NCBI GenBank assembly: GCA_019689695.1
Contig: JADGHA010000046.1
Span: 1-15,520 of the forward strand
Reading direction: 5' to 3'
Source: Micromonosporaceae bacterium
GTDB taxonomy: Bacteria; Actinomycetota; Actinomycetes; Mycobacteriales; Micromonosporaceae
Length of the DNA stretch: 15,520 bases
The notes under the pieces are model-generated. The model was not told the origin of the DNA and did not search any database. It saw only the letters and a list, made by a program, of their open reading frames with translations. Of this stretch, positions 1 to 5,834 are shown in pieces. Position numbers and translations under genes: made by a program. Numbering within the stretch: the first letter of the stretch is position 1; every line of letters begins with the position of its first letter.

Positions 1-8
1 CCCGTAAG

Positions 9-425
9 GTGACCATGGCCGACGCGAAGGCATGCCCGGTAACCCGCCCTAGCAGGTTCGACCCGCCCCCGGGCGTCGAGCACGAGGTGCTGTTCGGCGC
101 AGACTTCAGCTACGGCAACGGCCAACTGTGGGTAGGCGGTCTCTGGCCCACCGGGATCATCGCCGCCGAGCCGTACCTCGTTGAACCCGATGGCTCGATC
201 GGGATAAAGCTCGGCTGGTACCGCGTCGCCTCCGGAGAGTTGACGATCACCGGCCGCCGCACAGACGGCCCCGCGCCGCCTGCGTGGGCGGACGTTCCCT
301 CTGGCTACGGCGACAGTGGCTTCCAGGCCAGTGGCGTCCACTTCCCGACCGAGGGCTGCTGGGAGATCACCGGCACGGTCGGCTCGGCGAGCCTCACCTT
401 CGTCACGTTCATCATCAAGGCCTGA
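9..425 (+). CDS. Unrecognised small protein, secreted-type beta domain, possibly 5'-partial
   Basis: I do not recognise a named family. The frame ends with TGA at 423-425 and stays open to the left window edge, so the true start may lie outside. GTG at 9 and ATG at 15 are possible starts, with AAGGTGA at 6-12 as a weak ribosome site very close to the ATG. The visible 138 residues hold exactly two cysteines, one in an ACPVT stretch near the N-terminus and one in a GCWEITG motif near the C-terminus, which could form a disulfide. The second half (ITGRR, then FPTEGCWEITG, then SLTFVTFII) alternates polar and hydrophobic residues like a small beta-sandwich. From memory, GCWE(I/V)TG endings of this kind occur in exported actinobacterial proteins. 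If the frame continues upstream, a signal peptide or lipobox would be expected there. The sequence AKAC before the first cysteine is not a good lipobox. The downstream neighbour is convergent. Confidence 0.6.
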   Translation: MTMADAKACPVTRPSRFDPPPGVEHEVLFGADFSYGNGQLWVGGLWPTGIIAAEPYLVEPDGSIGIKLGWYRVASGELTITGRRTDGPAPPAWADVPSGYGDSGFQASGVHFPTEGCWEITGTVGSASLTFVTFIIKA

Positions 426-430
426 GGTCG

Positions 431-448
431 GGTCGGCAGGGTCCGACC
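431..448 (+). terminator. Candidate terminator hairpin after the first gene
   Basis: GGTCGG (431-436) and CCGACC (443-448) form a perfect 6-bp stem with a 6-nt loop, starting 5 bases after the TGA at 423-425. No T-run follows, as is usual in high-GC actinomycetes. It sits in the 112-bp gap between two convergent genes, where a terminator is expected. A second small inverted repeat, CTGCG-CA-CGCAG, lies at 475-486 in the same gap. Confidence 0.35.
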
Positions 449-537
449 ACCGGCGGGACCGTCCGATCGCGACACTGCGCACGCAGGATCCCCCTCGTCC
501 GGCGCCGCGAGCGCGCCTGCTGGATGCGCAGGTCTGG

Positions 538-984
538 CTAGACCCAGGCGCCGGGATCGGAGACGAGCGTTTGCACCCGCTCTGGGAGCTTGCCGGACGC
601 CACGTCGGCGACGGTCACCAGTTCGAGGATCTCCCGCTCGCTGGCCCGCAACGCGATCCAGACCTCCTGCAGCGCCCGGGCCGCGCCGTGGTAGCCGACC
701 TCCTCCGGGCGGTGGCCACGCACGTTCGCCAGCGGACCGTCGATCACCCGGATCACGTCGGCCAGGCTGATGTCGCTGGCCGGACGGGCCAGCCAGTACC
801 CGCCCTCGGGGCCGCGCTGCGCGTGCACCACGCCGCCGCGGCGCAACTGCAGCAGGATGCTCTCCAGGAACTTCGGCGGGATCTCCTGGGCGCGGGCGAT
901 CCGCTCGGCGGTCAGCGGTCCCGCGGCCGCGGCGATCTCGACGACGGCGCGGAGGGCATAGTCGACCCGGGCGGACAGACGCAT
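538..984 (-). CDS. Rrf2-family transcriptional regulator, no cysteines
   Basis: A 148-residue protein, normal length for the Rrf2 family of DNA-binding dimers. The N-terminus (LSARVDYALRAVVEIA) matches the family. A winged helix-turn-helix spans about residues 24-68, with the recognition region PPKFLESILLQLRRGG and the wing motif GPEGGYWLARP. IscR, NsrR and RsrR carry an Fe-S cluster on cysteines in the region after the wing; this protein has no cysteine anywhere. It cannot bind such a cluster through cysteine, so it probably senses something else or acts through a partner. The equivalent region (about 88-104) has His91 and His99. The ATG start is 10 bp after the stop of the upstream thioesterase gene, so co-transcription with pyk and the thioesterase is possible. 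A TAGTCT hexamer 7 nt before the ATG also suggests a private leaderless promoter. Target genes are unknown. Confidence 0.9.
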   Translation of the reverse strand: MRLSARVDYALRAVVEIAAAAGPLTAERIARAQEIPPKFLESILLQLRRGGVVHAQRGPEGGYWLARPASDISLADVIRVIDGPLANVRGHRPEEVGYHGAARALQEVWIALRASEREILELVTVADVASGKLPERVQTLVSDPGAWV

Positions 985-991
985 GCCGGCA

Positions 992-997
992 AGACTA
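992..997 (-). promoter_or_regulatory. Candidate -10 (TAGTCT) of a leaderless Rrf2 transcript
   Basis: On the minus strand TAGTCT ends 7 nt before the ATG of the Rrf2 gene, the spacing expected when transcription starts on the start codon. Its TAG is also the stop codon of the thioesterase gene. I see no good -35 and no well-placed Shine-Dalgarno site (a GGGAG lies about 14 nt away). Confidence 0.4.
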
Positions 998-1873
998 GCT
1001 CCCGACCTTGCGGAGCAGGCCCTCCTGTACAGCGGTGGCGATGTGCCGGCCGTCCACGGTGAGCATCCGCCCGGTGGCCAGGCCCCGGGCGCCGGAGGCG
1101 GACGGGCTCCAGCAGTCGTAGAGGAACCACTCGTCGGCTCGGAACCGGCGGTGGAACCACACCGCGTGGTCCAGGCTCGCCCCGATCATGCCGCCCGGCC
1201 CCCAGACCTCGCCGTGCACGGCAAGGACCGAGTCCAGCAGGGTCAGGTCCGACGCGTAAGTCAGTGCGCAGGCGTGCAGCAGCGGGTCGTCCGGCAGCTT
1301 GCCGTCGATGCGCAGCCAGACCCGCTGGCGGGTCTCGGCCGGGCGGTCGCCGGGCGCCACCCAACCGGGCTCGCCGACGTAGCGGACGTCGATCGGGCGC
1401 GGTACCACGTTCCAGATCTCCAGCCGGTCCGGGTAGCGGGCCAGCCGATCGGCCACGGTCGGCAGCTGGTCCGGGGCGGGCACCCCGACCGGTCCGGGAG
1501 CCTGGTGCTCCAGGCCGGGCTCGGGCTGGTGGAACGACGCCGACATGAAGAAGATCACCTGGTCGTGCTGGCGCGCCACCGACCGGCGGACCGAGAAGGA
1601 CCGGCCGTCGCGGATGTTCTCCACCTCGTACTCGATCGGCACGCTGGTGTCGCCGGGTCGCACGAAGTAGCCGTGCAGCGAATGCACCTGCCGCCGCGGA
1701 TCCACGGTGCGTCCCGCGGCCACCAGTGCCTGCCCGGCGACCTGGCCACCGAACACCCGCTGCATGCCAACCTGCGGGCTGGTCCCGCGGAACCGGCGGT
1801 TGCCGCCGGCACCGCCGAGCACCTCAAGGTCGAGCAGCTCGAGCAGGTGGTCGACGGCGGCCTGGCCGTTCAC
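995..1873 (-). CDS. tesB: Acyl-CoA thioesterase II (TesB family)
   Basis: This cytoplasmic enzyme would hydrolyse acyl-CoA to free fatty acid and CoA. It has 292 residues, the usual size for the double-hotdog TesB family. The first hotdog holds FGGQVAGQALVAA and HSLHGYFVRPGD (about 41-76) followed by RDGRSFSVRR. The second holds LLHACALTYASDLTLL (198-213), SLDHAVWFHR (233-242) and ATAVQEGLLR (279-288). By alignment with E. coli TesB the catalytic residues are Asp209, Ser233 (Thr228 in E. coli) and Gln283. The GTG start at 1873-1871 overlaps the pyk stop as GTGA, so translation is very likely coupled to pyk. The frame stays open far upstream, but that part lies inside pyk and shows no TesB sequence. 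From memory the pair pykA-tesB1 is also adjacent in Mycobacterium tuberculosis. The symbol is a family name; the physiological acyl chain is unknown. Confidence 0.93.
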   Translation of the reverse strand: MNGQAAVDHLLELLDLEVLGGAGGNRRFRGTSPQVGMQRVFGGQVAGQALVAAGRTVDPRRQVHSLHGYFVRPGDTSVPIEYEVENIRDGRSFSVRRSVARQHDQVIFFMSASFHQPEPGLEHQAPGPVGVPAPDQLPTVADRLARYPDRLEIWNVVPRPIDVRYVGEPGWVAPGDRPAETRQRVWLRIDGKLPDDPLLHACALTYASDLTLLDSVLAVHGEVWGPGGMIGASLDHAVWFHRRFRADEWFLYDCWSPSASGARGLATGRMLTVDGRHIATAVQEGLLRKVGS

Positions 1874-3312
1874 CGGGCGGCCCGCGCCTGCACGTGGTCC
1901 ACCAGGGAGCCGAGCTGGTGCACCCGCAGGGTGTTGGTCGAGCCGGGGGTGCCGGGCGGGCTGCCCGCCACCACGACCACGTAGTCGCCCGGCCTGGCCC
2001 GGCCCAGGCCGAGCAGGGCCTGGTCCACCTGGCGGAACATGTCGTCGGTGTGCGCCACGATCGGCACCAGGTAGGACTCGACGCCCCAGGAGAGCGCCAG
2101 CTGGTCGCGCACCGCCTGGTCCGGCGTGAACGCCACCAGCGGCAGCTGGCAGTGCAGCCGGGCCAGCCGGCGCACGGTGTCGCCGGTCTGCGAGAAGGCG
2201 ACCAGTGCCTTCGCCCCGATCGCGGTGGCGATCTGGGACGCGGCGATGGTCAGTGCCCCGCCGTGGGTGCGCGGGTCGTGCAGCAGCCGGGGCACCGCGA
2301 ACGAGCCGGCCTCGGTGGTCTGCACGATCTTCGCCATGGTGCGCACCGCGAGCACCGGGTAGCGGCCGACGCTGGTCTCGCCGGAGAGCATCACCGCGTC
2401 GGCGCCGTCGAGCACGGCGTTGGCCACGTCGGACACCTCGGCTCTGGTCGGCCGGGAGTTCTCCATCATGGAGTCGAGCATCTGGGTCGCCACGATCACC
2501 GGCTTGGCCAGCTCCCGGCACAGCTGCACGGCCCGCTTCTGCACCAGCGGCACCTGGTCCAGCGGCATCTCCACGCCGAGGTCGCCGCGCGCCACCATGA
2601 CCCCGTCGAAGGTGTGGACGATCTCGTCCAGCTGGGCCACGGCCTCCGGCTTCTCGATCTTCGCGAGCACCGGGCGGCGCAGCCCCGCCTCCTCCATCAC
2701 GGCGTGCACCAGCTTGATGTCCTCCGGCGACCGGACGAACGACAAGGCCACCAGGTCCACGCCGAGCGCGAGCGCGAAGCGCAGGTCGTCGGCGTCCTTC
2801 TCGGACAGTGCGGGCACGCTGATCGCCACGTTGGGCAGCGAGATTCCCTTGTGGTCGGAGACCCGGCCGCCCTCCACCACCAGGCAGCGGATGTCCGGGC
2901 CGGTGACCGCGGTGACCTCCAGGATCACGTTGCCGTCGTCGACCAGCAGCCGGTCCCCCGGGTGCACCTCCTGCGGCAGCTTGTCGTACGTGCAGGAGAC
3001 CCGGTCGGGCGTGCCGAGCACGCGCTCGCTGGTGATCACCACCGTGTCGCCCGTGCGCCACTCGGCCGCGCCGTCCGCGAACGCGCCCAGCCGGATCTTC
3101 GGGCCCTGCAGGTCGGCGAGCACCCCGACCGGCCGCCCGCTGGCCCGGGCCGCCTCCCGCACCAGCCGGTAGACCGCTTCGTGCTCGGCGTGCGTGCCGT
3201 GGCTGAAGTTCAGCCGGGCGACGTCCATACCCGCCTCGACCAGGGCCCGGATGCGGTCCGGGGTGCTGGTGGCCGGGCCCAGGGTACAGACGATCTTCGC
3301 GCGTCGCGTCAC
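1870..3312 (-). CDS. pyk: Pyruvate kinase
   Basis: Catalyses the last glycolytic step, phosphoenolpyruvate + ADP to pyruvate + ATP, in the cytoplasm. With the GTG start at 3312 it has 480 residues, near the usual bacterial length. The start RRAKIVCTLGPAT, NFSHG at 35-39 and DLQGPKIRLG at 67-76 belong to the nucleotide/K+ site. The signature around VLAKIEKPEA places the catalytic lysine at Lys218 and a metal ligand at Glu220, with Asp244 in ARGDLG as the second metal ligand. TQMLDSMMENSRPTRAE follows at 276-292, and the C-terminal regulatory domain begins near residue 330. A TTG at 3336 would add eight residues with no family likeness; the GTG aligns with the start of mycobacterial PykA and has a -10 hexamer 7 nt upstream. 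The stop overlaps the thioesterase start by four bases. The divergent dehydrogenase cassette begins 107 bp away. Confidence 0.97.
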   Translation of the reverse strand: MTRRAKIVCTLGPATSTPDRIRALVEAGMDVARLNFSHGTHAEHEAVYRLVREAARASGRPVGVLADLQGPKIRLGAFADGAAEWRTGDTVVITSERVLGTPDRVSCTYDKLPQEVHPGDRLLVDDGNVILEVTAVTGPDIRCLVVEGGRVSDHKGISLPNVAISVPALSEKDADDLRFALALGVDLVALSFVRSPEDIKLVHAVMEEAGLRRPVLAKIEKPEAVAQLDEIVHTFDGVMVARGDLGVEMPLDQVPLVQKRAVQLCRELAKPVIVATQMLDSMMENSRPTRAEVSDVANAVLDGADAVMLSGETSVGRYPVLAVRTMAKIVQTTEAGSFAVPRLLHDPRTHGGALTIAASQIATAIGAKALVAFSQTGDTVRRLARLHCQLPLVAFTPDQAVRDQLALSWGVESYLVPIVAHTDDMFRQVDQALLGLGRARPGDYVVVVAGSPPGTPGSTNTLRVHQLGSLVDHVQARAAR

Positions 3313-3319
3313 GCCCTTG

Positions 3320-3325
3320 AGGCTA
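3320..3325 (-). promoter_or_regulatory. Candidate -10 (TAGCCT) of a leaderless pyk transcript
   Basis: On the minus strand TAGCCT is followed by 7 nt (CAAGGGC) and then the GTG start at 3312, which has no usable Shine-Dalgarno spacing. This fits a leaderless pyk mRNA and supports GTG 3312 over TTG 3336. No convincing -35 hexamer is visible 16-18 bp upstream. Confidence 0.45.
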
Positions 3326-3386
3326 GTACCCGACAACGAACGCCTGGCCGGGCGGGCGGCCGGTGCCCAGCCGCGGTAGAAACCGA

Positions 3387-3392
3387 TAAGGT
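3387..3392 (+). promoter_or_regulatory. Candidate -10 (TAAGGT) for the dehydrogenase-hydrolase-exporter cassette
   Basis: TAAGGT fits TANNNT and lies 27 nt before the ATG at 3420. With a 17-bp spacer the -35 would be TGCCCA at 3364-3369, a weak match. Transcription would start near 3399 and give a leader of about 20 nt containing the AGGAGG ribosome site. The A-rich run CCAAAAATAC (3398-3407) is the least GC-rich spot in the surrounding sequence. Confidence 0.4.
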
Positions 3393-3409
3393 TCGTCCAA
3401 AAATACGCC

Positions 3410-3415
3410 AGGAGG
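3410..3415 (+). promoter_or_regulatory. Ribosome binding site AGGAGG deciding the dehydrogenase start
   Basis: A perfect AGGAGG is followed by C and then two consecutive ATG codons at 3417 and 3420. The spacing is 1 nt to the first and 4 nt to the second, so the second ATG is preferred. Confidence 0.65.
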
Positions 3416-3419
3416 CATG

Positions 3420-4187
3420 ATGCGGGCAGCGGTACTGGGCCTGGGGGAAGCCGGCCGGCGTTACGCAGCCGACCTCGCGGCCGCGGGTGTCACGGTCAGC
3501 GGGTACGACACCCGTCCCGTCGAGCCGCCGGCGGGCGTCACGGTCGAGGCGAGCGTCGCCGCCGCGGTGGCCGGCGCGGATCTGGTGCTCAGCCTGACCA
3601 CCGCGGCCGGCTCCCTGGCCGCGGCCGAGGCCGCCGCGGGGCACCTGCGGCCCGAGGCCGTGTACGCGGACCTCAACGCGGCTTCGCCGGCCCGCAAGCA
3701 GGCGGTCGCCGCCGCGCTCGGCGCCGGCCTGTTCGCCGACGTGGCGGTGCTCGCGCCGGTCCCCCGCGAGGGCCTGCGCACGCCCGTCCTCGTCTCCGGC
3801 CCGGGTGCCACCCGGTACGCCGACATGCTCGCCGGGCTCGGCGGCCCGATCGAAGTGGTGGCCGGCGGGCCGGGCGCCGCCGCCAGCCGCAAGCTGCTGC
3901 GCAGCGTCTTCATGAAGTGCCTGGCCACCACCGTTTTGGAGGCGCTGGCCGCCGGCCGAGCCGCCGGCTGCGAGGACTGGGTGCGCGCGCAGATCGTCGC
4001 CGAGCTCGGCCAGGCCAGCCCGGCGCTGGTCGACCGGCTGGTCAACGGCACGTACCAGCACGCGCAGCGGCGACTGCACGAGATGGAGGACACAAAGTCC
4101 TATCTGGAGGAGCTGGGCAGCCCGGCGGAGATGACCGCCGCGTCGATCGCCTGGCTCACCGCGATCAGCGCCGGCCAGCGCCGCTGA
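3420..4187 (+). CDS. NAD(P)-dependent 3-hydroxyacid dehydrogenase-like protein (6PGDH-like N-domain + DUF1932)
   Basis: A 255-residue cytoplasmic oxidoreductase of the beta-hydroxyacid dehydrogenase superfamily with unknown substrate. The Rossmann domain opens with AVLGLGEAGRRYAADL, glycines at 7, 9 and 12. Asp30 at the end of the second strand (GYDTR) favours NAD+ over NADP+, an inference. DLNAASP at 84-90 corresponds to the substrate-loop strand. GGPGAAASRKLLRSVFMKC at 149-167 supplies candidate catalytic lysines Lys158 and Lys166. The helical C-terminus with QRRLHEMEDTKSYLEELG (216-233) is the DUF1932 type. ATG 3420 is chosen over ATG 3417 by spacing from AGGAGG. The next gene, a DUF6282 hydrolase, begins 17 bp after the stop and a LysE exporter follows, so the three are probably one operon and this enzyme acts on the same metabolite route. 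The family is related to 6-phosphogluconate and 3-hydroxyisobutyrate dehydrogenases, but it is neither. Confidence 0.88.
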   Translation: MRAAVLGLGEAGRRYAADLAAAGVTVSGYDTRPVEPPAGVTVEASVAAAVAGADLVLSLTTAAGSLAAAEAAAGHLRPEAVYADLNAASPARKQAVAAALGAGLFADVAVLAPVPREGLRTPVLVSGPGATRYADMLAGLGGPIEVVAGGPGAAASRKLLRSVFMKCLATTVLEALAAGRAAGCEDWVRAQIVAELGQASPALVDRLVNGTYQHAQRRLHEMEDTKSYLEELGSPAEMTAASIAWLTAISAGQRR

Positions 4188-4194
4188 CGATACT

Positions 4195-4200
4195 GGAGGA
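4195..4200 (+). promoter_or_regulatory. Ribosome binding site GGAGGA of the DUF6282 gene
   Basis: GGAGGA lies 4 nt before GTG 4205, in the 17-bp gap between two co-directional genes. It decides GTG 4205 as the start, although the frame is open for almost 300 bases further upstream inside the dehydrogenase gene. Confidence 0.65.
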
Positions 4201-4204
4201 CACC

Positions 4205-5152
4205 GTGACAGCTCCGCCCCCCGGCCCTGCCGACCCATCGGCGCGCCCGCACCCGACGCCGTCCGCGCGGGCGCGCGAGCTCGTCGCCGGCGGATACGAC
4301 ACGCACGTGCACATCGCGCCCGACGTCATGCCGCGCCGGGTCGACGACCTCACGCTCGCCCGGCGCTTCCGCGAGGTCGGTCTGGCCGGCTTCGTCCTCA
4401 AGTCGCACTACCTGCCCACGGCGGAACGGGCCGCGGTGGTGCGCGCCGCGGTGCCCGGCGTGGACGTGCTCGGCGCCATCACGCTCAACCGCGCGGTCGG
4501 CGGCATGAACCCGGTCGCCGTCGAGATCGCCGCACGCAGTGGTGCCCGGCTGGTCTGGTTCCCCACTGTCGACAGTGTCAACCAGCGCACCTCGCGGGCG
4601 CAGGCGCCGGCCGGCGCCAAGCCTCCGCTGTGGGCGGCACTCCAGCGCCAGCTGCGCGAGGAGGGCATCGAGCCGCCGCCAGTCGAGGTCGTCGGCCCGG
4701 ACGGGGTACGCCCGGAGGTGATGGACGTGCTGCGGCTGATCGCCAAGCACGACCTGGTGCTCGCCACCGGGCACTTGTCCGCCGGCGAGATCCTCGCCGT
4801 CGTGCGCGCCGCGACAAGCGTGGGCGTCCGCCGGATCGTGGTCACCCATCCCGAGTTCACCTCGCAGCGGCTCACCGTCGAGCAGCAGCAGGAGCTGGCC
4901 TGCCTCGGCGCCTACCTGGAGCGCTGCTTCACCACGCCGTACACCGGGAAAGTGGCCTGGGAAACCATGATCGAGAACATCCGCCGGGTCGGCCCGCGGC
5001 ACTCGGTGCTCTCCAGCGACCTCGGGCAGCCGGGCAACCCACCGGTCGAGGACGGCCTGGCACTGATGGCCGACCGCCTGCTCGCGGCCGGCCTGTCCGA
5101 GGACGAGGTGCACCAGATGGCCGTCACCAACACCGTGCACCTGGCCGGATAG
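4205..5152 (+). CDS. DUF6282 family protein, amidohydrolase-like metal-dependent hydrolase
   Basis: A 315-residue protein of a domain of unknown function (DUF6282) that resembles the TIM-barrel amidohydrolases. A Pro/Ala-rich leader (about 1-25) precedes the barrel. The metal-site candidates are all present and in amidohydrolase order: DTHVH with His34 and His36, Lys66 in VLKSH, His190 in TGHLS, His215 in THPEF and Asp272 in SSDLG. The end, TNTVHLAG, resembles the N-x-A-x-L-x-G close of metallo-amidohydrolases. The likely role is hydrolysis, or (de)hydration or decarboxylation, of a small organic acid or amide; the substrate is unknown. It follows the DUF1932 dehydrogenase by 17 bp and precedes the LysE exporter by 9 bp, which points to a shared pathway. 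No signal peptide is seen, so it should be cytoplasmic. The family call comes from recognised motifs and overall look; the chemistry is inference. Confidence 0.85.
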   Translation: MTAPPPGPADPSARPHPTPSARARELVAGGYDTHVHIAPDVMPRRVDDLTLARRFREVGLAGFVLKSHYLPTAERAAVVRAAVPGVDVLGAITLNRAVGGMNPVAVEIAARSGARLVWFPTVDSVNQRTSRAQAPAGAKPPLWAALQRQLREEGIEPPPVEVVGPDGVRPEVMDVLRLIAKHDLVLATGHLSAGEILAVVRAATSVGVRRIVVTHPEFTSQRLTVEQQQELACLGAYLERCFTTPYTGKVAWETMIENIRRVGPRHSVLSSDLGQPGNPPVEDGLALMADRLLAAGLSEDEVHQMAVTNTVHLAG

Positions 5153-5161
5153 GTTGAGGGC

Positions 5162-5806
5162 GTGTTGCGGGCAAGCCAGGTCCTGGCGTTCGCCGCCGTG
5201 GCGGCGGTGCTGATCGCCATCCCCGGCCCCAGCGTCCTGTTCACCGTCGGCCGTGCCCTGACGGTCGGCCGGCGAGCGGCCCTGGTCAGCATCGTCGGCA
5301 ACGGACTGGGCGTTTTCGCACAGGTCGTCGCGGTCGCGTTCGGTGTCGGCGGGCTCGTCGAGCGGTCGGTGGCGGTATTCACCATCGTGAAGTGGGCCGG
5401 TGCGGCATACCTGGTCTACCTCGGCGTGCAGGCGATCCGGCACCGCCGGTCCACCGCCGAGGCGCTGGCCGCGCGGGTGACGCCGGTGCGGCACCGGCGA
5501 GCAGTGTGGGACGGGTTCGTGGTCGGCGCGACCAACCCGAAGACCATCGTGTTCCTCACCATCGCCCTGCCCGAGTTCACCGGACACACCGCGGGAACCA
5601 TGCCGGTGCGGCTGCAGATGCTCCTGCTCGGCGCCCTGTTCCCCGCCATCGCGTTGGTCCTGGACAGCCTGTGGGCGACCGCCGCCGACACGGCACGGCG
5701 ATGGCTGGCCGGATCGCCGCGGCGGCTGGCACTGGTCGGCGGCGCCGGAGGCCTGGCGATGATCGGCCTCGGCGTCAGCATCGCCGCGACCGGCCGCAAG
5801 GACTGA
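5162..5806 (+). CDS. LysE/RhtB family amino-acid (small metabolite) exporter
   Basis: A 214-residue inner-membrane protein, typical length for the LysE/RhtB efflux family, which exports amino acids and related small molecules using the proton gradient. About six hydrophobic segments are visible, near 6-24, 40-64, 70-92, 117-137, 150-172 and 188-209. The family signature IPGPSVLFTVGRALTVGRR occupies 20-38 and the conserved NPK follows at 125-127 (VGATNPKTIVFL). GTG 5162 and TTG 5165 are adjacent; TTGAGGG at 5154-5160 is 1 nt from the GTG and 4 nt from the TTG, so the true start may be one codon later. The gene begins 9 bp after the DUF6282 stop, so it is almost certainly the last member of that operon and may export a product or toxic intermediate of the two enzymes. 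The last codons and the stop lie inside a tandem duplication. Confidence 0.9.
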   Translation: MLRASQVLAFAAVAAVLIAIPGPSVLFTVGRALTVGRRAALVSIVGNGLGVFAQVVAVAFGVGGLVERSVAVFTIVKWAGAAYLVYLGVQAIRHRRSTAEALAARVTPVRHRRAVWDGFVVGATNPKTIVFLTIALPEFTGHTAGTMPVRLQMLLLGALFPAIALVLDSLWATAADTARRWLAGSPRRLALVGGAGGLAMIGLGVSIAATGRKD

Positions 5807-5834
5807 ACGCGCGACCGGCCGCAAGGACTGAACG
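5785..5834. repeat. Perfect 25-bp tandem duplication at the end of the exporter gene
   Basis: The 25-bp unit beginning CGCGACCGGCC and ending GGACTGAACG occurs twice without a mismatch or gap, at 5785-5809 and 5810-5834. The first copy encodes the last codons and TGA of the exporter; the second repeats them, with a second TGA at 5829-5831, out of use. The second copy ends exactly one base before the stop codon of the convergent methyltransferase, so it makes up almost the whole intergenic gap (5807-5834). Confidence 0.95.

Noticed and set aside
475..486. CTGCG-CA-CGCAG inverted repeat as a regulatory site
   Set aside because: Very short, GC-rich, and in a convergent gap without a promoter; likely chance.
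1874..3061. N-terminal extension of the thioesterase to 688 residues
   Set aside because: The added part is the out-of-frame reading of pyk and has no hotdog sequence; the GTG at 1873 starts the TesB likeness.
3313..3336. TTG start for pyruvate kinase, eight residues longer
   Set aside because: Family members begin at the RRAKIVCTLGPAT stretch; the GTG at 3312 fits this and the -10 spacing.
1726..3420. 564-codon plus-strand frame opposite pyk
   Set aside because: Shadow of pyruvate kinase, with low-complexity composition and no motifs.
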